Source of the DNA: Streptomyces olivochromogenes
GTDB lineage: Bacteria > Actinomycetota > Actinomycetes > Streptomycetales > Streptomycetaceae
Direction: 5' to 3'
Assembly (NCBI RefSeq): GCF_001514115.1
Contig: NZ_KQ948451.1
Span: 541,308 to 605,307 of the forward strand
Length of the DNA stretch: 64,000 nt
Shown here: in pieces, positions 34,050 to 45,831 of the stretch
How the letters are laid out: the number at the start of each line of letters is the position of its first letter
Position numbering within the stretch: the stretch's first letter is position 1
Notes under the pieces: model-generated
Told to the model about the DNA's origin: nothing
The model's database searches: none
Seen by the model: the letters and a program-made list of their open reading frames with translations, nothing else
Position numbers and translations under genes: made by a program

Positions 34050-35201
34050 TTACCCCGGTTTGAGGACTTCCTCGTAAAGCTGGACGGTCCGCCGGGCCAC
34101 CGCGTCCCATCCGAACTCCCGCACCGCGCGCTCCCGTCCGGCCTCACCCATCCGCCGGGCGGCCCGGGGATCGGCGAGCACGGAGTCGAGGGCGAGCGCC
34201 AGACCCGCCTCGAAGTTCTCCTCGACCGGCACCAGGACACCCGTCACGCCGTCCTCGACCACCTCGGGTATCCCTCCGACCCGCGACGCCACCACGGCCG
34301 TTCCACAGGCCATCGCCTCCAGGTTGACGATGCCGAGCGGCTCGTACACCGAGGGACAGACGAAGACGGCGGCGTGCGTGAGGAGTTGGACGACGTCCGG
34401 GCGGGGCAGCATCTGCGGGATCCAGTACAGGCCCTGGCGTACGGCACTCAGTTCCTGGAAGAGATCACGGAACTCCCGGTCGATCTCGGGGGTGTCGGGG
34501 GCGCCCGCGCACAGCACCACCTGCACGGCCGGGTCGAGGTCCCGTACCGCCCGCAGCAGGTGGGGCACGCCCTTCTGGCGGGTGATGCGGCCGACGAACA
34601 GGACGTAGGGGCGGGCGGTGTCGATGCCGATGCGCTCCAGGACGTCCGTGCCGTGGTCCGGCCGGTAGAGGGCGGTGTCGATGCCGTTGTGCACGACACG
34701 CACCTTGGCCGGGTCCAGGGCGGGGTAGCAGGTGAGGATGTCCTCGCGCATGGCGCCGGAGACGGCGATGACGGCGTCGGCGGCCTCGACGGCGGTGCGC
34801 TCGGCCCAGCTGGACAGGGCGTAGCCGCCACCGAGCTGCTCGGCCTTCCAGGGGCGCAGCGGCTCCAGGGAGTGGGCGGTCATGACGTGCGGGATGCCGT
34901 ACAGGAGCTTGCCGAAGTGGCCGGCGAGGTTGGCGTACCAGGTGTGCGAGTGGACGAGCTCGCGGCCTTCCAGGGCGGCGGCCATGGCGAGGTCCACGGA
35001 GAAGGTGCGCAGCGCGTCGTTGGCGCCGTCGAGCGAGGACCAGGACCGGTGACGCACGACGCCGCCCGCGGCGCCCTCTCCCCAGCAGTGCACGTCCAGG
35101 TCCGTGAGGGTCCGCAACTCCCGGGCGAGGAACTCGACATGGACGCCCGCGCCGCCGTACACGTCCGGCGGGTACTCCCGGGTCAGCAGTCCCACTCGCA
35201 C
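34050..35201 (-). CDS. glgM: GT4 glycosyltransferase, alpha-maltose-1-phosphate synthase (actinobacterial GlgA/GlgM)
   Basis: A 383-residue GT4 transferase. The N-terminal GREYPPDVYGGAGVHV-like opening (LTREYPPDVYGGAGVHVEFL) and the C-terminal nucleotide-sugar motif VCPSVYEPLGIVNLEAMACG (E-x7-E) are diagnostic. In mycobacteria the orthologue Rv1212c uses ADP-glucose and glucose 1-phosphate to make alpha-maltose 1-phosphate for GlgE; older annotation calls it glycogen synthase. It is just upstream of glgC, which makes its donor, so the pair forms the entry to the GlgE pathway. Confidence 0.92.
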   Translation of the reverse strand: MRVGLLTREYPPDVYGGAGVHVEFLARELRTLTDLDVHCWGEGAAGGVVRHRSWSSLDGANDALRTFSVDLAMAAALEGRELVHSHTWYANLAGHFGKLLYGIPHVMTAHSLEPLRPWKAEQLGGGYALSSWAERTAVEAADAVIAVSGAMREDILTCYPALDPAKVRVVHNGIDTALYRPDHGTDVLERIGIDTARPYVLFVGRITRQKGVPHLLRAVRDLDPAVQVVLCAGAPDTPEIDREFRDLFQELSAVRQGLYWIPQMLPRPDVVQLLTHAAVFVCPSVYEPLGIVNLEAMACGTAVVASRVGGIPEVVEDGVTGVLVPVEENFEAGLALALDSVLADPRAARRMGEAGRERAVREFGWDAVARRTVQLYEEVLKPG

Positions 35202-35282
35202 GCAGAGCCCCCCGTCGTACCGGATACCGGCTGGTGCCCTTCATGGTCACCCAGAAGGGACGCTTGGGGAAGACCGCGGTTC

Positions 35283-36044
35283 TCAGCGGCGGCCCCGAGC
35301 CCCGCCCGGCGTCCGGCCCGGCGGGCGGTCGAAGCAGCAGTCGCCGCAGAGGCCGCCGCCGGGGAGCCGGTAGTAGAGGCAGCAGCTGCGGCGGCGCAGG
35401 GTACGGGGGTCGACGGTCGCGGACAGGTCGGGATGCGTGAACAGGTCGGCGGCGAGGGCGCGGGCCCGATCGGCCACGTCCGTACGGCCGTTGGCCTCGG
35501 CCCAGCGGTGCAGCTGGCGCCAGGCACCCGCGAGCGCCGAGCCCGCGTTCCCCCACAACAGGCCCTCCGACACGCGGTGTCGGGTGCGCAGAGCCGCCGT
35601 CAGCGGGGCCAGGTGGCCGTCCCGTACGACCTCGCCGATCGCCGCCGCCGGCAGGGCGCGCACCTCGGACAGCCACAGGTCGTCCGGAGCGCTGCCGTCC
35701 GGATCCCACCGCAGCAGCCCCGGGTCGAGGTCCGGCAGCTGCCCGTACAGCGCGGCGGCACCGAGCGAGACCGACCACAGACGGGCCGCGAGGCCCTGTT
35801 GCGCCACCGAGACAGCGATCCGGGGCTCGGGCGCCCGCAGACTCGCCGCGACCTTCCGGACGCGAAAATTCAGAGGATCCGACCAGACATCTCTGGGATC
35901 ATCGTCCCGGGGAGACGCGTACGCCTGTGCGAGCGTCGGCAGCGGGGCACGCGGCGGTACGCCGGTGCGTAGTACGAAGAAGCCGCCGAGCGAGCCGAGC
36001 GCCGCGAGTTCCGGGTCGAGGTCCACGAACAGCAGTAGTACCAA
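35283..36044 (-). CDS. FhuF-like ferric-siderophore reductase with C-terminal 2Fe-2S site
   Basis: A ~253-residue protein whose C-terminus has the unusual cysteine motif RRRSCCLYYRLPGGGLCGDC (CC-x8-10-CxxC), the [2Fe-2S] ligand set of FhuF reductases. Such proteins free iron from siderophores in the cytosol. The rest has the FhuF helical pattern (VSVAQQGLAARLWSVSLGAAAL). The start is uncertain: TTG at 36044 sits right at the edge of a CCCCTAGGGG element and lacks a ribosome-binding site; GTG at 36026 (VDLDPELAALGSLGGFF) is an alternative. It is divergent from the DMT transporter. No DmdR/iron-box sequence is evident. Confidence 0.85.
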   Translation of the reverse strand: MVLLLFVDLDPELAALGSLGGFFVLRTGVPPRAPLPTLAQAYASPRDDDPRDVWSDPLNFRVRKVAASLRAPEPRIAVSVAQQGLAARLWSVSLGAAALYGQLPDLDPGLLRWDPDGSAPDDLWLSEVRALPAAAIGEVVRDGHLAPLTAALRTRHRVSEGLLWGNAGSALAGAWRQLHRWAEANGRTDVADRARALAADLFTHPDLSATVDPRTLRRRSCCLYYRLPGGGLCGDCCFDRPPGRTPGGARGRR

Positions 36045-36254
36045 GCCCCCTAGGGGTTCTCACCGGAGGGTCCCCCTCTCATGTCGCCCACCCAGGGGAG
36101 GACATGGGGCGAGTTGTACTCCATCGGCAGTACTACTCATTGCCTGCTCAGGTACGACGACGTGAACGGATGCGCGAGGCATCGTAGTGGGTATGAAGGC
36201 CGATCGTTCGCCGCGCCGGGCACAGCGCCCCCGCCGCACGCAGAGGAGGGACTC

Positions 36255-40613
<4,359 letters not shown>

Positions 40614-40738
40614 GCAGACGTAGGGGTACCAGGCGTACGGGTACCAGACCTACGGGTATCCCGCGCCACCGAGGCCGTCCCATCCCTGGAACCCCGGGGG
40701 GGTGACGGCCTCTGCCGTTCACCCATTCACCCGGCTGT

Positions 40739-41020
40739 TCACGTGAGCGGGGGGCCCGGTTCGGGGTTCGGTACCGGCTCGGGGCCGGGCGGCACCGGGC
40801 CGGGGCTCGGCGGGGTCGGCCCGGGGCCCGGTGGGGTCGGCTCGGGCCCCGGCGGCTTCGGCACCGGGGTCGGCGGAGGGGTGGGCTTCGGTGGCGGGTG
40901 CGGGCCCGGATCCGGGGTCGGGTCCGGGAAGGGGTGCGGGTCCGGGAAGGGCTGTGGGCGGTCGGGGCCCGGCCCCGGCGTGGGACCCGGCTGCACCGGA
41001 TCGGGGTTCGGATGCGTCAT
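40739..41020 (-). CDS. Proline-rich small protein, 93 residues
   Basis: The ATG at 41020 is preceded by GGAGGACACC, a strong ribosome-binding site, which decides for the minus strand over the Gly-rich shadow frame on the plus strand. The product begins MTHPNPDPVQPGPTPGPGPD and is roughly half proline, with Gly, Pro-Asp and Glu-Pro dipeptides throughout. It has no signal peptide, membrane segment or cysteine. It probably forms an extended polyproline-type structure. Function unknown. Translation of such runs would depend on EF-P. Confidence 0.65.
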   Translation of the reverse strand: MTHPNPDPVQPGPTPGPGPDRPQPFPDPHPFPDPTPDPGPHPPPKPTPPPTPVPKPPGPEPTPPGPGPTPPSPGPVPPGPEPVPNPEPGPPLT

Positions 41021-41205
41021 GGTGTCCTCCAGCCAGTCGATACGTCGGCCCTGGACTTGTCCCACGCGTACCCGTCCACCGCTCCCCCAGTCACCCCGTC
41101 GCGCAGGGCGTGCGGACCAGTTGGACCAGACGGATCCGGCCGGTCCACCGATGGCACGACCACCGATCGGCGCGCCCGCCCATGACGCATCCACCCGCGG
41201 AGCGT

Positions 41206-41853
41206 CTACGCGTGGTGCACCGCGTCCGCGCCGGCCGCGAGCCCCGGGCGGGGGCTGGACAGTACCGGGACCGCGGTCGTGGTCAGCCGCTGGGCCGGGG
41301 TCATGGACGCCTGGGCGAGGACGATCGCGTCGGCGTCGGTGACCGAGTCGGCGGCCGCCGCCACGCTGCGGACGTACCCGTCGATGTCGCCCGCCTCGAA
41401 ACGGGCCCAGGCCCCGTCGACCAGCAGCGTTCGGACCTGTACGGAGCGCCCGGCGGCGCGGGCCTCCTCCTCGACGAGGGCGACCGTCGGCTCCAAGGTG
41501 CTCTCCGACGTCGCGACGACCACCACACGGGGGCCCGCGGCGACCGCGGCGGCGGCCATCGGACGGTCCACCCGGAGCACGGGTACCCCGGCGCCCGCCT
41601 CCTCGGCGACGGCGCCGATGGTCGAGCAGGTGCACAGGACGGCACGCGCCCCGTCGGCGACGGCCCGGTCGAGTGCCGCCCGCACCTCGCCGGCCACCGC
41701 GGCCGGGCCCTCGCGCCGGGCCCGGGCCAACAGTTCCTCGTCCACCATGTGCCGCAGTTCCAGCCCCTCGTGGTCCTCGTCGCGCAGTGCGTCGAAGACG
41801 GGGATGTGCAGGGGTGAGGTGTGCAGCAGGGCGAGCGGACCCGATCGGTTCAT
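41206..41853 (-). CDS. Asp/Glu/hydantoin racemase-like protein
   Basis: A 215-residue protein of the Asp/Glu racemase superfamily: LALLHTSPLHIPVFDAL, then the first catalytic cysteine in AVLCTCSTIGAVAEEAG, and the second half starting VVVVATSESTLEPTVALVEEEA. Where a second catalytic cysteine is expected, the sequence reads IVLAQASMTPA, with none. It may act by a one-base mechanism or as a decarboxylase- or isomerase-like relative. The ATG overlaps the GNAT gene's stop (TGATG), so the two genes are coupled. Confidence 0.75.
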   Translation of the reverse strand: MNRSGPLALLHTSPLHIPVFDALRDEDHEGLELRHMVDEELLARARREGPAAVAGEVRAALDRAVADGARAVLCTCSTIGAVAEEAGAGVPVLRVDRPMAAAAVAAGPRVVVVATSESTLEPTVALVEEEARAAGRSVQVRTLLVDGAWARFEAGDIDGYVRSVAAAADSVTDADAIVLAQASMTPAQRLTTTAVPVLSSPRPGLAAGADAVHHA

Positions 41854-42197
41854 CAGAAGCGCCCGGGGTGCGTCTCGAGCCACTCCACCGCCGCCCCGAG
41901 CAACTCCGGGTCGGCCGCCGGAGCCTCCTCGGGGTGGCGCGCCGCCCACTTCACGACGTACGGGCACAGGGGCGCGACCACGATGCCCTCGCGCGCGGCG
42001 ATGCCGTACAGCTCACGGGCGAGGGAGCCCGCGATGCCCTTCCCCTCGTGCTCGGGTTCCACGATGGTGTGCACGGGGACGAGGGCGCGCGCGGGGGCCT
42101 CGAGGACGAAGTACTCGATGTGGCCGACCACTTCGCCCCCGGCGATCGCCTCGAGGCGGCCGCCCGCACGGTCGTCGCGGATCTCCATGTCGCTCAT
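41853..42197 (-). CDS. Small GNAT-like acetyltransferase (YjdJ/COG2388 type)
   Basis: A 114-residue single-domain protein with a minimal GNAT fold: AIAGGEVVGHIEYFV, VHTIVEPEHEGKGIAGSLARELYGIA (the acetyl-CoA loop, E-x-x-G-x-G) and ending VAPLCPYVVKWAARHPE, the typical C-P-Y-V motif of this subfamily. The ATG at 42197 has GAGGAG six bases upstream, better than the TTG six bases earlier. It is coupled by overlap to the racemase-like gene. The substrate is unknown. Confidence 0.85.
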   Translation of the reverse strand: MSDMEIRDDRAGGRLEAIAGGEVVGHIEYFVLEAPARALVPVHTIVEPEHEGKGIAGSLARELYGIAAREGIVVAPLCPYVVKWAARHPEEAPAADPELLGAAVEWLETHPGRF

Positions 42198-42257
42198 GGG
42201 CAACTCCTCGCGTCCTCGGGTCGTCTGCTTGCTCAGCCGCTGCCCCGGACCCGGGGT

Positions 42258-42677
42258 TCAGACGGTGACCGCCTGCGGGCTGCGCTCCTGGTCCGAGCCC
42301 GGCACCGGTTCGGACGGATCGGCGCCGAGGGCCACGATCCGGTTGTCGTGGTCCACGTGCACGACCCTCGGCCGCAGTGCCCGCGCCTCGGCGTCGGAGA
42401 CCTGAGCGTAACTGATGATGATCACCAGATCTCCGGGATGTACGAGATGGGCCGCCGCCCCGTTGATCCCGACGACCCCGGAACCGCGCTCGCCCTCGAT
42501 GACGTACGTCTCCAGGCGGGCGCCGTTGGTGATGTCGACGATGTGCACGAGTTCACCCGGCAGCAGATCCGCGGCGTCGAGCAGATCGGCGTCGATCGTG
42601 ACGGATCCGACGTAGTGCAGGTCGGCCTGGGTGACGGTGGCACGGTGGATCTTGGACTTGAATAGAGTACGCAGCAT
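42258..42677 (-). CDS. panD: Aspartate 1-decarboxylase proenzyme
   Basis: A 139-residue proenzyme that makes beta-alanine for pantothenate and CoA synthesis. It self-cleaves at Gly24-Ser25 ([15 protein letters not shown]) to create the pyruvoyl cofactor on the new alpha-subunit N-terminus. The family motifs [33 protein letters not shown] and [19 protein letters not shown] are all present. It is somewhat longer at the C-terminus than E. coli PanD (126 residues). It appears monocistronic, with panB/panC not nearby. Confidence 0.97.
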   Translation of the reverse strand: MLRTLFKSKIHRATVTQADLHYVGSVTIDADLLDAADLLPGELVHIVDITNGARLETYVIEGERGSGVVGINGAAAHLVHPGDLVIIISYAQVSDAEARALRPRVVHVDHDNRIVALGADPSEPVPGSDQERSPQAVTV

Positions 42678-42852
42678 TTGGGTGCTCCTGCTGTTCGGCT
42701 CCCTGCCTGCTTGTGCAGGTCAAGGGCGGTTTTCACTCTACAACGGCTGGCTTCCCACTGATTTGCCGCCTGCTGTTCAGGCATCGACACCGACCGATTA
42801 CTGCTCCGCTCCGCCCTCGGGGTCGACAGGCGGAACCAGGGTACGGGCAGGG

Positions 42853-44001
42853 TCATCGGCGGCGGCGCGGGGTGGACAGAACGGCGGTGAAGTCGCCCAG
42901 GGCCGCGAGGTTGTGGGCGCTGACGACGGCGTCGCAGTAGGGCAGTGCCGCAGCCATGCCGCCCACGAGCGGACGGTAGCGCGGGCTTGCCGTGCGCGGG
43001 TTGACCCATACGACGCGGTGGGCGACCCGGGACAGCCGTGCCATCTGGGTGGCGAGGTCGGCGGGCGCTCCGGTGTCCCAGCCGTCGGAGATGATGGCGA
43101 CCACGGCGCCGTGCGCCATGCCGCGTCGGCCGAACCGCTCGTTGAACTCCGCCAGGCAGTCCGCTATCCGGGTGCCCCCGGACCAGTCCGGGGCCACCTG
43201 TCCGGCCCGCGCCAGGGCGTCGTCCGGCCCGGCCCGCCGGAGAACGGGCGTGAGGCGTGTGAGCCGGGTGGCGAAGGTGAAGACCTCGGCGTGGGCGGCG
43301 CGGGCGGCACAGTAGAGCAGTTGGAGCATCGCGCGGGCATAGGGCTCCATCGATCCGGAGATGTCGCAGAGCACGATGAGGTCGCGGGGGCGGGCGCGGG
43401 GCACGAAGCGGCGTAGCCGCAGCGGGTATCCGCCGGTGCGCCGGCTGACGGAGAGGGTGCGGCGCACGTCGATGCGCGCACCGTGGTGCGCGGTGCGGCG
43501 CCGGCGGGACGGCCGGGTCGGGGTGCGAAGCACGAGGGTGCGCATCACCTCGGAGAGCCGCGCCAGTTCCTCGGCGGACAGGTCCGCGAAGTCGCGGCCC
43601 GCGAGACGGTCGAGCGGACTGGCGGCGACAGGTACGGGAGCCTTCCGCGGCGGTGCGTCGGCATCCCGGTCTCGTCCGTCGGCGGTGTCCCTCCGGATGC
43701 CGGGGACGCGGCCGGGAACGGTGTTCGGGAGCGTTCGGGGCGGGTCGCCGGGTTGCCCGCGCTGTGCTCCGCGGTCGGCCGGGCCGCCGAAGACCTCGCG
43801 GAAGACCGCGTCGAACGGCTCGATCTGCTCCGGGTCGGACACCAGGGTGGCGAGCGCGCAGTGCCGCAGCTCGCGCGTCGTCGACGGTGCCAGCAGGGTG
43901 AGCGCCCGGGCGAAGCTCCGGGTGCGGTCGGGGCCCACCGCGATCCCAGCGTCGTGCAGGGCGGCGGTGAACGAGGCTGCCAGCTCCGGCAGGTCAGGCA
44001 T
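42853..44001 (-). CDS. coxE: VWA-domain protein, CoxE-like CO dehydrogenase maturation factor
   Basis: A 382-residue cytosolic protein. A helical N-terminal half is followed by a von Willebrand A domain at ~205-375 with the MIDAS motif DISGSM, and IISDGWDTGAPADL further on. CoxE-type proteins act with the MoxR ATPase CoxD in building the CuSMo active site of CO dehydrogenase. The ATG overlaps the coxD stop by eight bases (ATGCCTGA). It is the last gene of the cox operon. Confidence 0.88.
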   Translation of the reverse strand: MPDLPELAASFTAALHDAGIAVGPDRTRSFARALTLLAPSTTRELRHCALATLVSDPEQIEPFDAVFREVFGGPADRGAQRGQPGDPPRTLPNTVPGRVPGIRRDTADGRDRDADAPPRKAPVPVAASPLDRLAGRDFADLSAEELARLSEVMRTLVLRTPTRPSRRRRTAHHGARIDVRRTLSVSRRTGGYPLRLRRFVPRARPRDLIVLCDISGSMEPYARAMLQLLYCAARAAHAEVFTFATRLTRLTPVLRRAGPDDALARAGQVAPDWSGGTRIADCLAEFNERFGRRGMAHGAVVAIISDGWDTGAPADLATQMARLSRVAHRVVWVNPRTASPRYRPLVGGMAAALPYCDAVVSAHNLAALGDFTAVLSTPRRRR

Positions 44002-44902
44002 CGGAGCCGGCCTCCGCGTCGATCAGCTCCGCCAGGCCCGCCCGGCGCACGGCCTCCAGGTCCTCGGCGTACTTGAGTACCGCCCCCAGCGTCCGGTCGG
44101 CGGCGTCGGCGTCGAGCACGGAGAGCCCCAGCGTGTGCAGCGCGCCCGCCCAGTCGATCGCTTCGGCGATGCCGGGCGGCTTGGTGAGTTCCTGCCGAGC
44201 GCGCAGGCGCGCCACCCCGATCGCCACGCGCGCGGCCAGCCACTCGGCCGACTCCGGCACCCGTCTGCGGATGATCGCGGCGACCCGTGCGGTGTCCGGG
44301 TAGTCGATCCAGTGATAGAGGCAGCGCCGTTTGAGCGCGTCGTGCAGATCCCGGGTGCGGTTGGAGGTCAGTACGGCCACCGGCGGTACCGCGGCCGTCC
44401 GGGTGCCGAGCTCGGGGATGGTGACCGCGGCATCGGCGAGCAGTTCCAGCAGGAACGCCTCGAACTCGTCGTCGGCGCGGTCCACTTCGTCGATGAGCAG
44501 CACCGCCGGCCGTGGTCCCGGGTGGCAGATCGCGGCGAGCAGCGGCCGTGGCAGCAGGTAGTCCTCGGAGAACAGGTCGGCGTCCCGCAGGGGCTCCCCG
44601 CGGGACTCGGCCAGCCGGATGGCCAGCAGTTGCCGTGGATAGTTCCACTCGTAGAGTGCCTCGGCCGAGGACAGTCCCTCGTAGCACTGCAGCCGGATCA
44701 GCGGCGTGTCGAGCACGGCGGCGAGGGCACGGGCCGCCTCGGTCTTGCCGACGCCGGGCTCGCCCTCCAGCAGGATCGGCTGCCGCATGCGCACGGCCAG
44801 CAGCAGCGCCGTGGCCAGGGCGTCGTCGGCCAGGTAGCCGACCGTGTCCAGACGCGCGCGCAGGGCGGGGACATCGGGTACGAGGGGGTCGAGGTCAGGC
44901 AT
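43994..44902 (-). CDS. coxD: MoxR-type AAA+ ATPase, CoxD-like
   Basis: A 302-residue AAA+ ATPase. Walker A is EGEPGVGKTEAARALA (~46-61), Walker B is AVLLIDEVDRADDEFEAFLLE, sensor 1 is VLTSNRTRDLHDALKRRC, and the MoxR-typical C-terminal lid follows. In CO-oxidising bacteria CoxD is needed to install sulfur and copper in the apo-CO dehydrogenase active site. The ATG overlaps the preceding gene by the same eight bases used at the coxD-coxE junction. Confidence 0.9.
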   Translation of the reverse strand: MPDLDPLVPDVPALRARLDTVGYLADDALATALLLAVRMRQPILLEGEPGVGKTEAARALAAVLDTPLIRLQCYEGLSSAEALYEWNYPRQLLAIRLAESRGEPLRDADLFSEDYLLPRPLLAAICHPGPRPAVLLIDEVDRADDEFEAFLLELLADAAVTIPELGTRTAAVPPVAVLTSNRTRDLHDALKRRCLYHWIDYPDTARVAAIIRRRVPESAEWLAARVAIGVARLRARQELTKPPGIAEAIDWAGALHTLGLSVLDADAADRTLGAVLKYAEDLEAVRRAGLAELIDAEAGSDA

Positions 44903-45821
44903 GCGCGTACCGGGAGGGGTCGTCGGCGAAGGCGTGCTGGCACCCTGGCCCGCAGAAGTACACCGGGCTGCCGGCCCGGTCCAGTGAGAGGGTGGCGGGC
45001 GTGATCACCACGGTCATGCCGCACACGGGATCCATGCCCTCGGCCACGGCCTGGGGTGCGGCGGAGTCGGCTCCGTGGCGCGCGGCTCGCGCCGCCTGCG
45101 GCCGCAAGGCGATGATCTCGGCGTACACCGACAGTGCGATCTCCGCCGGGGTCCGTGCGCCGATGTCCAGGCCGGCCGGGGTGTGGACGCGCGTGCGTTG
45201 TTCCTCGGTGAGCCCCAGCCCGGTGAGCACCGCCGCGCCGCGCTTCGGACTGGCCACCAGCCCGATGTACGGGATCCCGGCGCGTGCGGCCTCGATCAGT
45301 ACGGTCTCCTCGTCGCGGCCGTGCGTGGCGATGACGACGAGGTCCAGATCGGGCGGCAGCGGCTCCCCGGGCGAGGCCGGCCGGGCGTCGATGCCGAGCA
45401 CACGACCGACGTCGAGCAGAGCCCGGGCGATGGGGGCGTGTCCGTAGACGTACGCCAGCGCCGGCGGGAGGTTGGCCTCCAGGAAGATGTCGAGCGTCCC
45501 GCCCGACAGGCAGGGATTGGCCACCGTGACCAGGCCTTCGCCCGGCTCCTGCGCGCCGTCGGCCCCGCTGTCCGGGGCGGGCGTGATCCTCAGCAGCAGC
45601 GATTCGCCGGTCTCCAGCACCCGCAGGCCCTGCAGTTGCACCGTCGTCTCGGCGCATGTGCCGCCCACGAAGCCCTCGACGGTGCCGTCGGGCAGTACCA
45701 ACGCGCTGTCCCCGGGCTTGGCACTCGTGGGCCGTTCCGCATGGACGACAGTGGCCAGGACGAACGGGGTCCGGCCGTGCCGGAGCACGTCCGCGCGGGT
45801 CAGCAGTTCGGTGTTCGTCAT
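44895..45821 (-). CDS. XdhC/CoxI-family protein fused to a YHS domain
   Basis: A 308-residue maturation factor. Residues ~10-95 are an XdhC/CoxI N-terminal domain (FVLATVVHAERPTSAKPGDSALVLPDG, then GFVGGTCAE). Residues ~120-245 are a Rossmann-like XdhC C-terminal domain (YVYGHAPIARALLDVGRVLG, IGLVASPKRGAAVL). The last ~45 residues are a YHS domain (DPVCGMTVVITPATLSLDRAGSPVYFCGPGC) with three cysteines that can bind metal. XdhC-type proteins carry and sulfurate molybdenum cofactor for hydroxylases; a YHS domain suggests copper or another metal is also handled. It lies 10 bp after coxL and overlaps coxD. Confidence 0.88.
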   Translation of the reverse strand: MTNTELLTRADVLRHGRTPFVLATVVHAERPTSAKPGDSALVLPDGTVEGFVGGTCAETTVQLQGLRVLETGESLLLRITPAPDSGADGAQEPGEGLVTVANPCLSGGTLDIFLEANLPPALAYVYGHAPIARALLDVGRVLGIDARPASPGEPLPPDLDLVVIATHGRDEETVLIEAARAGIPYIGLVASPKRGAAVLTGLGLTEEQRTRVHTPAGLDIGARTPAEIALSVYAEIIALRPQAARAARHGADSAAPQAVAEGMDPVCGMTVVITPATLSLDRAGSPVYFCGPGCQHAFADDPSRYAHA

Positions 45822-45831
45822 CGCGTGGGCC

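Noticed and set aside
36040..36060. Calling the element before the FhuF-like gene a CsoR operator feature
   Set aside because: Only the GC core matches the permease site; the AT-rich outer arms are missing, so it is kept as an observation only.
40743..41342. Long Gly-rich plus-strand frame opposite the proline-rich gene
   Set aside because: It has no ribosome-binding site, whereas the minus-strand ATG at 41020 has GGAGGACACC; the Gly-rich reading is the complement of Pro codons.
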